Shown here piece by piece: positions 1 through 6,238 of a DNA stretch of 8,292 nt (position 1 is its first letter; each line of letters opens with the position of its first letter). The stretch covers positions 12,418-20,709 of the forward strand of contig PLSJ01000062.1 in NCBI GenBank assembly GCA_003165115.1. The letters are read 5' to 3'. Origin of the DNA: Syntrophaceae bacterium (lineage in GTDB: Bacteria; Desulfobacterota; Syntrophorhabdia; Syntrophorhabdales; WCHB1-27). The notes under the pieces are model-generated. The model saw only the letters and a list, made by a program, of their open reading frames with translations. It was not told the origin of the DNA and ran no database searches. Made by a program: the position numbers and the translations under genes.

Positions 1-915
1 GTGGCGGAGTGCTTCCATACGAAGCTGATCACCACGTCCGACAGGGCCAAGATCGAAGGCGCGCAGCACATGGAGTTCCACCCGGAAACCGGTCTCGACA
101 CGGCAAAGAAGATCCTGAAGATGGCCATCGAGAACTTCCCGAACAGGCGCCACAACGTCGCCATCCCCCAATACTCTCAGGACGGGGTGGTCGGCTTCTC
201 CCACGAGACGATCAACTACCTTCTGGGCGGCCTCTTCCGCGCGAGCTACAAGCCGCTCAACGATAACATCATAAACGGCCGCATCCGGGGCGTGGCGGGC
301 GTGGTGGGCTGCAACAACGCGAGGACCCCCCACGATCAGGGCCACCTGGAGATGGTCAAGGAGTTGCTCAGGAACGACGTGATCGTCCTCTCGACGGGCT
401 GCTCGGCCATGGCCTGCGGCAAGGCGGGGCTGCTCACGCCCGAGGCCGCCAAGACCTACGCGGGATCGGGCCTGGCGGAGGTCTGTGAGACGGTCGGCAT
501 CCCCCCTGTCCTTCACATGGGGGCCTGCGTGGACAACTCGCGCATCCTCATCGCCGCAACGGCCATGGTAAAAGAGGGTGGCCTGGGCGACGACATCTCC
601 GACCTGCCCGCGGCCGGCGCCGCCCCCGAATGGATGAGCGAGAAGGCGCTGGCCATCGGCCAGTACTTCGTCGCTTCCGGCGTCTATACCGTCTTTGGCA
701 CCACGTGGCCCACCTTCGGCTCGGAAGCTCTGACAAAGCACCTCTTCGAAGAGCACGAGGAGCTGTACAAGGGCATGTGGGCCTTCGAGCAGGATCCCAT
801 AAAGGCGGCTTCACTCATGATCGCCCACATCGACAAAAAGAGAAAGGCCCTGGGGCTCGAGAAGGCCAGGGAAAGGGTGCTCTTCGATATGGCCATGAGA
901 AGGGCTTTGGCGTAA
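1..915 (+). CDS. acsA: CO dehydrogenase catalytic subunit (Ni-Fe-S, CODH of the CODH/ACS complex), 3' part only
   Basis: The frame is open at the left edge. The GTG at position 1 is an internal Val codon, not a start, because Ni-CODH subunits are about 630-675 aa and only the last 304 are here. The enzyme interconverts CO2 and CO at the Ni-Fe-S C-cluster and passes CO to acetyl-CoA synthase. Three C-cluster ligand motifs are visible: VVGCNN (C104 of the fragment), STGCSAMACG (C134) and HMGACVDNSR (C176). They match C451, C481 and C531 of Rhodospirillum rubrum CooS. The SEKALAIG segment carries the conserved catalytic lysine (K215). The N-terminal His and Cys ligands and the B- and D-cluster cysteines lie outside the window. 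Adjacency to acsB argues for the ACS-partner type (acsA) rather than a stand-alone cooS. The stop is TAA at 913-915. Family call is very secure; the symbol is less so. Confidence 0.95.
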   Translation: MAECFHTKLITTSDRAKIEGAQHMEFHPETGLDTAKKILKMAIENFPNRRHNVAIPQYSQDGVVGFSHETINYLLGGLFRASYKPLNDNIINGRIRGVAGVVGCNNARTPHDQGHLEMVKELLRNDVIVLSTGCSAMACGKAGLLTPEAAKTYAGSGLAEVCETVGIPPVLHMGACVDNSRILIAATAMVKEGGLGDDISDLPAAGAAPEWMSEKALAIGQYFVASGVYTVFGTTWPTFGSEALTKHLFEEHEELYKGMWAFEQDPIKAASLMIAHIDKKRKALGLEKARERVLFDMAMRRALA

Positions 916-928
916 GGCTTTAGCGTAA
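903..928 (+). repeat. 13-bp tandem near-duplication across the CODH stop codon
   Basis: Two adjacent 13-bp units, GGCTTTGGCGTAA (903-915) and GGCTTTAGCGTAA (916-928), differ at one base. The first unit holds the end of the CODH reading frame and its TAA stop. The second puts another TAA in the same spacing just downstream. It looks like a slippage duplication that lengthened the spacer before the acsB ribosome binding site. No function is evident. Confidence 0.7.
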
Positions 929-930
929 AG

Positions 931-940
931 AAGGAGGAGG
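931..940 (+). promoter_or_regulatory. Ribosome binding site of acsB
   Basis: AAGGAGGAGG lies 4 nt before the ATG at 945. It is an extended Shine-Dalgarno with two overlapping registers, so strong translation of acsB is expected. It fixes the start at 945, and the encoded N-terminus (MSKIICSAAIRGA) looks like other bacterial AcsB proteins. Confidence 0.75.
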
Positions 941-944
941 CAAC

Positions 945-3149
945 ATGTCAAAGATCATTTGTTCTGCGGCCATAAGAGGGGCGCAGAAGATATACGACAG
1001 ATCGGAAGGCCTTTATAAAGAGGCCCTCGCGAAATACGGACCGGAGCAGGAGATAGGCTTTCCCAACACCGCGTACTATCTCCCCATTATCTACGCCATG
1101 ACGGGCATACCCGTCGCTAAGCTGTCTGACTGCGGCAAGGTCTTCGACCTCTGCAAAAAGCTGATACCGCCGCCCGTCAGGGAGACCACCCCCCTGCCCT
1201 ACCTCGCGCCCACTCTGGATGCCGGCATGGCAACGTTCTTCGTCGAGGAGATAGCCGAGGCGATAGGGTACCTGACGCATCCTGACCGCTACGCCAACGC
1301 GGAAGACCCCACGGCCGGGAACATCTGGCTGGGGGCCGCCTCCGACCTCATCTTCAGGAAGAGGGGCGTCGAGTTCGTCGACGGCACCGCCCCTGGTTTT
1401 GCCGCCATCGTGGGCGCCGCGCCCGATGCGCAGACGGCGGCGAAGATCGCCCTCGAATTGCAGGAGAAGAACCTCTACGTCTTCATGTGCGGCGAGAACG
1501 GCGGCAAGAGGTTCGCGGAGCAGCTTGTTGAGGCGGGCGTCCAGGTCGGCTGGTCCACGCGCCTCGTCCCCTTCGGCCCCGACATCCACCAGGCGGTCTT
1601 CGCCATAGGCTTTGCCTGCCGCGTGGCCATGGCCTTCGGCGGCATCAAGCCGGGCGACTTCAGAAAGAACCTCATCTACAATAAAGACAGGACCTACGCC
1701 TTCGTCATGGCGCTGGGCGACGTCACCGACGAGTGGTACGCGAATGCCGCGGGCGCCATCAACTGGGGCTTCCCGACCATCGCAGACACCCCTATCCCCC
1801 AGGTCCTGCCCACGGGTATCTGTACTTACGAGCACGTGGTCTCCAACATCCCTCACTCCCACATCACGGAGAAGGCAGTGGAGGTCAGGGGCCTCAAGGT
1901 GCAGGTCGCCAAGGTCCCCATCCCCGTCTCCTACGGCCCTGCGTTCGAGGGGGAAAGGGTCCGGGGCGAAGACATCTACCTGGAAATGGGCGGCGGCAAG
2001 ACCGTCGCCGTCGAATGGACCACCTCCAAACGGATGGAAGAGGTCGAGGACGGCCACGTCGAGGTGATAGGACCGGACGTCAAAGACGTGAGCCCCGGCA
2101 CCCGCCTCCACTTCGCCATGGTGGCGGAGGTAGCGGGCAGGGCCTTTCAGGAGGACTTCGAGCCCATCCTGGAGCGTCAGAACCACCACCTCATCAACCA
2201 GGCCCAGGGCATCATGCACATAGGCCAGCGCGACATCGCCTGGCTGCGCATCTCCAAGCAAGCGGTCGAGAAAGGCTTTACCCTTGCCGACATAGGCAAG
2301 ATCGTCCATGCCAAGTACCACCAGGACTTCGGCGCCATCTTCGACAAGGTGCAGGTGAAGATATATACGGACGAGGCGAAGGTCAAAGAGGTCCTGGAAC
2401 AGGCCCGCGCCTCTTACAACCACAGGGACGCGCGCGTCGAGAACATGACGGACGAGACGACCGACACCTTCTACTCCTGCACCCTTTGCCAGTCGTTCGC
2501 GCCGAACCACGTCTGCGTCATCGCACCCGAGAGGACGGGCCTTTGCGGCGCCTATAACTGGCTCGACTGCAAGGCATCCAACGAGATCAACCCGGAAGGG
2601 CCGAACCAGCCCATACAGAAGGGAGAGGTCCTCGACGCGAGGTACGGCCAGTTCAAGGGGGCCAACGACTTCGTCTTCAAGGCATCACGCCAGAAGGTCG
2701 AGAACGTCAGCTTCTACAGCCTCATGATCGACCCCATGACAACCTGCGGCTGCTGCGAGTGCATCGCCGCCGTGTTACCCATCGCGAACGGGATCATGAC
2801 CGTCGACCGGGATTATACGGGCATGACGCCCTGCGGGATGAAGTTCACGACGCTGGCGGGCTCCGTCGGCGGCGGCTCCCAGTCACCGGGGTTTTTAGGA
2901 CACAGCAAGTATAACGTCACCCAGAAGAAGTTCCTGGCGGGCGACGGCGGTCTTTTACGCATGGTCTGGATGCCGAAGAGGCTGAAAGAAGAGCTGGGCG
3001 AGCGGCTTGCGAAGCGGGCGGCCGAGCTGGGCGTGCCCGACCTCATCGACAAGATCGCCGATGAGACGGTGGCGACGACCGAGGAAGAAGTCATCGCCTA
3101 CTGTACGGAAAAAGGACATCCGGCAATAACCATGGAGCCTATTATGTAA
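945..3149 (+). CDS. acsB: Acetyl-CoA synthase, bacterial type (CODH/ACS beta subunit)
   Basis: This enzyme condenses CO, the methyl group of the corrinoid protein and CoA into acetyl-CoA at the Ni-Ni-[4Fe-4S] A-cluster. At 734 aa it is close to the 729 aa of the Moorella enzyme. It keeps the N-terminal CODH-docking domain (about 1-315) that the shorter archaeal CdhC lacks, then a middle domain (about 316-490) and the C-terminal A-cluster domain. The cubane ligands are C512, C515 (SCTLC), C524 and C534. The Cys-Gly-Cys that binds the distal Ni is C601-G602-C603 within TTCGCCEC. Each is offset by exactly six from Moorella C506, C509, C518, C528 and C595/C597, so the active site is complete. The glycine-rich GSVGGGSQSPGFLGH (about 639-653) is typical of the family. 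The gene sits 29 nt after the CODH gene, with a strong RBS. A cobalamin riboswitch follows the stop. Confidence 0.98.
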   Translation: MSKIICSAAIRGAQKIYDRSEGLYKEALAKYGPEQEIGFPNTAYYLPIIYAMTGIPVAKLSDCGKVFDLCKKLIPPPVRETTPLPYLAPTLDAGMATFFVEEIAEAIGYLTHPDRYANAEDPTAGNIWLGAASDLIFRKRGVEFVDGTAPGFAAIVGAAPDAQTAAKIALELQEKNLYVFMCGENGGKRFAEQLVEAGVQVGWSTRLVPFGPDIHQAVFAIGFACRVAMAFGGIKPGDFRKNLIYNKDRTYAFVMALGDVTDEWYANAAGAINWGFPTIADTPIPQVLPTGICTYEHVVSNIPHSHITEKAVEVRGLKVQVAKVPIPVSYGPAFEGERVRGEDIYLEMGGGKTVAVEWTTSKRMEEVEDGHVEVIGPDVKDVSPGTRLHFAMVAEVAGRAFQEDFEPILERQNHHLINQAQGIMHIGQRDIAWLRISKQAVEKGFTLADIGKIVHAKYHQDFGAIFDKVQVKIYTDEAKVKEVLEQARASYNHRDARVENMTDETTDTFYSCTLCQSFAPNHVCVIAPERTGLCGAYNWLDCKASNEINPEGPNQPIQKGEVLDARYGQFKGANDFVFKASRQKVENVSFYSLMIDPMTTCGCCECIAAVLPIANGIMTVDRDYTGMTPCGMKFTTLAGSVGGGSQSPGFLGHSKYNVTQKKFLAGDGGLLRMVWMPKRLKEELGERLAKRAAELGVPDLIDKIADETVATTEEEVIAYCTEKGHPAITMEPIM
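3140..3145 (+). promoter_or_regulatory. Possible -10 element for an internal promoter driving the riboswitch and acsC
   Basis: TATTAT (5 of 6 matches to TATAAT) lies in the last codons of acsB. It would start transcription near 3152, just before the riboswitch P1 stem begins at 3158, which is where a leader should start. No good -35 box is present at 16-18 bp: the nearest GACA-containing hexamer (3113-3118) is 21 bp away. The call is weak and rests mainly on position. Confidence 0.25.
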
Positions 3150-3157
3150 GAAAAGGC

Positions 3158-3328
3158 AAGACTGAAAAGGCAGCGCGTCACGCGCTTGAAAAGGGAAGAC
3201 GGTGCAATTCCGTCACGGGCCCGCCGCTGTAAGGGGGGACGAGGGGCGCAAACGACCACTGGGGAAACCTGGGAAGGTGCGCCGGCAAGGATGAACCCCG
3301 AAGTCAGAAGACCTGGCCTTTCAGTCTT
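3158..3328 (+). ncRNA. Cobalamin (B12) riboswitch in the acsB-acsC intergenic region
   Basis: Conserved cobalamin aptamer blocks appear in the right order. They are TGAAAAGGGAA (3187-3197), a GACGG/CCGTC stem with GGTGCAATTCC (3198-3214), CCCGCCGCTGTAA (3220-3232), CCACTGGGGAAACCTGGGAAGG closed by GGCGCA (3245-3250) and TGCGCC (3278-3283), and the 3' signature ATGAACCCCGAAGTCAGAAGACCTGG up to 3316. The closing P1 stem is clear: ten perfect pairs between 3158-3167 and 3319-3328, continued by GGC (3169-3171) with GCC (3316-3318) around one bulged A. A small AGCGCG/CGCGCT hairpin (3172-3186) follows P1. Such RNAs bind adenosyl- or other cobalamins and usually lower expression of the downstream gene. 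Here that gene is acsC, a corrinoid protein, which is an unusual target. The family call is firm; ligand subtype and direction of control cannot be read from sequence. Confidence 0.95.
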
Positions 3329-3337
3329 ACTCGAACC

Positions 3338-3361
3338 CCTTCTCCCCGCGGTCGGGAAAGG
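3338..3361 (+). promoter_or_regulatory. Hairpin after the cobalamin aptamer (candidate expression platform)
   Basis: CCTT-C-TCCC (3338-3346) can pair with GGGAAAGG (3354-3361) with one bulged C (3342), leaving the loop CGCGGTC. No U-tract follows, so it is not an intrinsic terminator. The loop bases GCGGT (3348-3352) can pair with GCCGC (3223-3227) in the aptamer, in the region expected for L5. This hairpin could therefore be P13, whose loop makes the L5-L13 kissing contact. TCTCC (3341-3345) can instead pair with GGAGA (3377-3381) of the acsC ribosome binding site. Both features suggest control of translation. The pairings were made by eye and are unverified. Confidence 0.5.
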
Positions 3362-3374
3362 AAGCTAACTTGAT

Positions 3375-3380
3375 AAGGAG
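3375..3380 (+). promoter_or_regulatory. Ribosome binding site of acsC
   Basis: AAGGAG lies 6 nt before the ATG at 3387 and is the likely target of the upstream riboswitch. It fixes the acsC start, whose product begins with MALTGIQIFKLLPKTNCGEC as in the family. Confidence 0.75.
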
Positions 3381-3386
3381 ACGAAC

Positions 3387-4721
3387 ATGGCACTCACCGG
3401 TATCCAGATATTCAAGCTTCTTCCCAAGACCAACTGCGGGGAGTGCGGCTCCCCCACCTGTCTGGCATTTGCCATGGCACTTGCCGCGGGCAAGGCGGAG
3501 CTCGATAAATGTCCGACCATCTCCGACGAGGCAAAAGCGCAGCTCAGTGAGGCGAGCGCACCGCCTATCAGGCAGTTGACCATAGGCACGGGCGACTATG
3601 CCGTGAAGCTCGGCGGCGAGACGGTCATGTTCCGCCACGAGAAGACGTTTTTCAATAAGCCGGGCCTTGCCATCCTCGTCACGGGCGGCATGGACGACAA
3701 AGAGGTCTCCCGCCGCCTGACCGCGCTGTCCGAGCTGCAGTACGAGCGTGTGGGCCTCAACCTGCGGCCCGAGCTCGTTGCCGTGAAAGAGGACGGCGAC
3801 ATGGCGCGCTTCCTCGATATCGTGAAGCAGGTCGCGGCCACGCCTTATAGCCTCATCCTCATGTCGGCGGACCCCGCCGCCATGAAAGAGGCGCTGGCTC
3901 TCACAAAAGAGAAAAAGCCCCTTATCTATGCCGCGACGATGGAGAACGCGGACGCCATGGCCGCTCTTTCCAAAGAGTATGCCTGTCCCCTCGCCGCAAA
4001 AGCCCAGGGGCTCGAAGAGCTTGCCGCCCTCACCGAGAAGCTTACCGCCTTGGGGGTCAAGGATATAGTCCTCGATTCAGGCGCCCGGACTTTGAGGCAG
4101 GCATTCTCCGACCAGATCGCCATCAGGCGGTCGGCGCTCCAGTCAAAATTCAAGCCCCTCGGCTTCCCGACCATTACCCTGCCCTGCGAGATGACGGACG
4201 ACATCATGAAAGAGACGCTCATAGCCTCGGCCTTCATCGCCAAGTACGCCGGGCTGATCGTGCTGTCCGACTTCGCGGGCGAGAACGTCTTCCCTCTCCT
4301 GCTCGAGAGACTCAACATCTATACGGACCCGCAGCGGCCCATGACCACCGAGCAGGGCATCTACCCCATCAACAACCCCGACGCCACGTCACCCGTGCTC
4401 GTCACCTGCAATTTCTCCCTCACCTATTTCATCGTCTCCGGCGAGATAGAGAACTCACGGGTGCCGGTGTGGCTCTGCGTCATGGATACGGAAGGGCTCT
4501 CGGTCATGACCGCCTGGGCCGCGGGCAAGTTTGTCGCCGATACGGTCGGTCCCTTCCTCAAGAAGAGCGGCATCGCGGAAAAGGTCAACCACAAGAAGCT
4601 TATCATCCCCGGCTACGCGGCAGGCATCCTGGGCGACCTGGAAGAAGAGCTGCCCGGCTGGCAGATTACGGTCGGTCCCCGTGAGGCCGCCCACATACCG
4701 GCTTTCCTAAAAAACAGGTGA
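3387..4721 (+). CDS. acsC: Corrinoid iron-sulfur protein, large (gamma) subunit
   Basis: AcsC carries the methyl group between the methyltransferase and acetyl-CoA synthase on a base-off cobamide. At 444 aa it has the usual family length. Domains in order are an N-terminal [4Fe-4S] domain with C17, C20, C25 and C42 (CX2CX4CX16C, beginning TNCGECGSPTC), whose cluster reactivates oxidised cobalt; a central TIM-barrel-like region (about 90-310); and a C-terminal corrinoid-binding domain (about 325-444), containing SPVLVTCNFSLTYFIVSGEI and the tail IIPGYAAGILGDLEEELPGW. The partner small subunit AcsD is usually encoded next to it but is not in this window. The gene lies directly behind a cobalamin riboswitch, and acsE follows 9 nt after its stop. 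No truncation or lost ligand is seen. Confidence 0.97.
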   Translation: MALTGIQIFKLLPKTNCGECGSPTCLAFAMALAAGKAELDKCPTISDEAKAQLSEASAPPIRQLTIGTGDYAVKLGGETVMFRHEKTFFNKPGLAILVTGGMDDKEVSRRLTALSELQYERVGLNLRPELVAVKEDGDMARFLDIVKQVAATPYSLILMSADPAAMKEALALTKEKKPLIYAATMENADAMAALSKEYACPLAAKAQGLEELAALTEKLTALGVKDIVLDSGARTLRQAFSDQIAIRRSALQSKFKPLGFPTITLPCEMTDDIMKETLIASAFIAKYAGLIVLSDFAGENVFPLLLERLNIYTDPQRPMTTEQGIYPINNPDATSPVLVTCNFSLTYFIVSGEIENSRVPVWLCVMDTEGLSVMTAWAAGKFVADTVGPFLKKSGIAEKVNHKKLIIPGYAAGILGDLEEELPGWQITVGPREAAHIPAFLKNR

Positions 4722-4726
4722 GGAGG
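4721..4726 (+). promoter_or_regulatory. Ribosome binding site of acsE, overlapping the acsC stop
   Basis: AGGAGG begins on the last base of the acsC TGA (4719-4721), 4 nt before the ATG at 4731. Ribosomes finishing acsC end on the acsE initiation site, so translation of the two genes is probably coupled and riboswitch control of acsC would extend to acsE. Confidence 0.7.
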
Positions 4727-4730
4727 AACA

Positions 4731-5609
4731 ATGCTTATCATAGGTGAAAACCTCAATGTCATATCGAAGAAGATCGGCCAGGCGTTAAAGGACAGGGACC
4801 CGGCGCCGATCCAGGAGATGGCGGTCGCGGAGACCAAGGCAGGGGTCGACCTGATCGACCTCAACCTCGGACCGGCCCGCAAGGCAGGGGCCGAGCTGAT
4901 GGAATGGGTCGTCAAGACCGTGCAGCAAGTGACCGACGTGATGCTCTGCCTCGACACGACGAACGTCGAGGGCATAGAGGCGGGGCTTAAGGCCTGCAAA
5001 AGCAAGGCACTCATCAACTCCATCTCCGCGAGACCGGACAGGCTCGACGCCCTCATGCCCATCGCCAAAAAGTACGGCGCTGCCTACATCGCCCTCAGCT
5101 TGGGCGTGGAAGGCATCCCCAGGGACGCGAACGAGCGCGCCCTTCTCGCCGCCGAGCACCTGGCCAAGGCCGCCGAATACGGCATACCGGAAGAGGACAT
5201 GTGGATCGACCCCATAGTCCTTCCCACGAACACACAGCAGGTCCAGGTACAGGGCTGCACGGAGTTCATGGTAATGCTCGGGGACATCGCCCCGGCTGCC
5301 AAGTCCACCTGCGGTCTCTCGAACATCTCGAACGGCGCCCCCGATCATCTCCGCCCTATCCTGAACAGGACCTACGCCATCTTTTTGAAGCGCTACGGCA
5401 TGTATTCGGCGATCGCCGACGCCTTCGACAAGGAGCTTCAGGAAATCGCGAAAGGCAAGAGACCCGAGATCGAGGCCCTCGTCTACAAGGTGATGGATGG
5501 AGAAGCGGTAAGTCTCACAGGTCTCTCGAAAGAGGAGACCGACTATGTGAAGACGGCCAGGGTCCTCGTGGGACAGACACTCTATTCCGACTCGTGGCTT
5601 GACCTGTAA
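4731..5609 (+). CDS. acsE: Methyltetrahydrofolate:corrinoid/iron-sulfur protein methyltransferase (MeTr)
   Basis: MeTr transfers the N5-methyl group of methyl-tetrahydrofolate to Co(I) of the corrinoid protein, joining the methyl and carbonyl branches of the pathway. It is a pterin-binding TIM barrel of the dihydropteroate synthase superfamily. The motifs GENLNV (5-10) and DLIDLNLGP (40-48) belong to the pterin-binding fold. D75 (LCLDTTN), N96 (ALINSIS), D160 (MWIDPIV) and N198 (GLSNISNG) match the folate-binding residues D75, N96, D160 and N199 of Moorella MeTr. At 292 aa it is about 30 aa longer than the Moorella protein, mostly in the C-terminal part. It is translationally linked to acsC upstream and lies only 3 nt before hdrC. 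Other methyl-THF:corrinoid methyltransferases look similar, but the context makes acsE by far the best reading. Confidence 0.95.
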   Translation: MLIIGENLNVISKKIGQALKDRDPAPIQEMAVAETKAGVDLIDLNLGPARKAGAELMEWVVKTVQQVTDVMLCLDTTNVEGIEAGLKACKSKALINSISARPDRLDALMPIAKKYGAAYIALSLGVEGIPRDANERALLAAEHLAKAAEYGIPEEDMWIDPIVLPTNTQQVQVQGCTEFMVMLGDIAPAAKSTCGLSNISNGAPDHLRPILNRTYAIFLKRYGMYSAIADAFDKELQEIAKGKRPEIEALVYKVMDGEAVSLTGLSKEETDYVKTARVLVGQTLYSDSWLDL

Positions 5610-5612
5610 GCC

Positions 5613-6149
5613 ATGGACGACCTGACCTTCCTCAAGGAGATGGAGCGGGAGAGCGCGGAGCAGATATCCGCCTGCTACCAGTGCTACCGCTGTACGACGG
5701 GCTGCCCCGCGCTGCCGGAGATGGACATCGTTCCCCACCGGGTCATCCGGTACATCATGCTGGGCGAAAGAGACAAGGTGCTCGCATCCAGGACCATCTG
5801 GTCCTGTCTCCAGTGTTATACGTGCAGCGTCCGCTGTCCGAACGACATCCATATAGGCCACGTCTTCGATACGGCGCGCAAGATAGCCGTCCGCGAAAAC
5901 AAGGCCCTGTCCGACGTCTGGACCTTCGATACGCTCTTCCTCGACAGCGTCCGGAAACACGGCCGGCTTTACGAGATGGAAGCGATCATGCGCTACAAGC
6001 TGAAAAAGAAGGACCTCTTCTCCGATACGCGCATGGGCCTCGACATGATGAGGAAGGGCAGGATGGCCCTTTTGCCCCACAACATCAAGGACAAGAAGGG
6101 GCTGCAAAGGGCGCTCGGCCGGCTGGCCCAAAAAGCACGGGAAACGTGA
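5613..6149 (+). CDS. hdrC: HdrC-like iron-sulfur subunit (heterodisulfide reductase subunit C family)
   Basis: The product is a small 4Fe-4S electron-transfer protein linking HdrA to HdrB. At 178 aa it is similar in length to HdrC of methanogens. Two complete ferredoxin-type motifs of the form CX2CX2CX3CP are present: C21, C24, C27 and C31 (CYQCYRCTTGCP), and C65, C68, C71 and C75 (CLQCYTCSVRCP). The region after about residue 85 is helical, ending in a Lys/Arg-rich tail. No membrane segment is seen, so it should be cytoplasmic. The ATG lies 3 nt after the acsE stop with no convincing Shine-Dalgarno, so translation probably depends on ribosomes leaving acsE. An ATG at 5640 is preceded directly by AAGGAG but with no spacing, so it was not chosen. 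In bacteria this family serves many electron-transfer complexes; the substrate is not CoM-S-S-CoB. Confidence 0.93.
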   Translation: MDDLTFLKEMERESAEQISACYQCYRCTTGCPALPEMDIVPHRVIRYIMLGERDKVLASRTIWSCLQCYTCSVRCPNDIHIGHVFDTARKIAVRENKALSDVWTFDTLFLDSVRKHGRLYEMEAIMRYKLKKKDLFSDTRMGLDMMRKGRMALLPHNIKDKKGLQRALGRLAQKARET

Positions 6150-6238
6150 TAAAGTATTGGCCCCGCGTATAAGGGCGGGGAAGGCATTATCGCGCGGGTA
6201 CCCGGCTAAAACAGGTCGTTCGAGAGAGGTGGCTCGAT
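6150..6238 (+). other. 89-nt hdrC-hdrB gap with a GC-rich hairpin and a palindrome
   Basis: CCCCGC (6161-6166) and GCGGGG (6175-6180) form a perfect 6-bp stem around an 8-nt loop. It is followed by AAGGCATTAT rather than a T-run, so it is not a standard intrinsic terminator. Fifteen bases further on is a perfect 10-bp DNA palindrome, CGGGTACCCG (6195-6204). No reading frame and no clear promoter are seen. The hairpin may be a mRNA processing or stabilising element that sets different levels for hdrC and hdrB, or a partial attenuator. Confidence 0.45.
6227..6232 (+). promoter_or_regulatory. Ribosome binding site of hdrB
   Basis: AGGTGG, within GAGAGGTGG, lies 6 nt before the ATG at 6239. Upstream in the same frame there is no other start before a TAA at 6170-6172, so 6239 is the start. 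The resulting N-terminus, MVTLTYYPGC, places the first ligand cysteine at residue 10 as in known HdrB proteins. Confidence 0.6.

Noticed and set aside
1..3. GTG at position 1 as the start of a short CODH
   Set aside because: The frame is open to the window edge and the residues already lie inside the conserved CODH core, so the gene begins upstream.
948..2510. A 520-codon open frame on the - strand opposite acsB
   Set aside because: It is the antisense shadow of acsB in high-G+C DNA. The product has no recognisable domain, and the + strand frame carries the full A-cluster motif set.
1733..2557. A 274-codon + strand frame inside acsB in another frame
   Set aside because: Arg/Gly/Pro/His-rich, low-complexity translation with no motif; a frame shadow of acsB.
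3186..3368. A 60-codon + strand frame between acsB and acsC
   Set aside because: It lies over the cobalamin riboswitch, has no ribosome binding site, and its sequence is explained by the RNA structure.
3338..3372. Intrinsic terminator after the riboswitch
   Set aside because: The hairpin is followed by AAGCTAACTTGATAAG without a T-run, so Rho-independent termination is not supported.
4785..6131. A 448-codon open frame on the - strand across acsE and hdrC
   Set aside because: It spans two well-supported genes and their junction, has no known motif and is rich in residues typical of antisense frames of G+C-rich genes.
6161..6190. Intrinsic terminator between hdrC and hdrB
   Set aside because: The GC stem is only 6 bp and no T-run follows; the two genes also belong to one complex.
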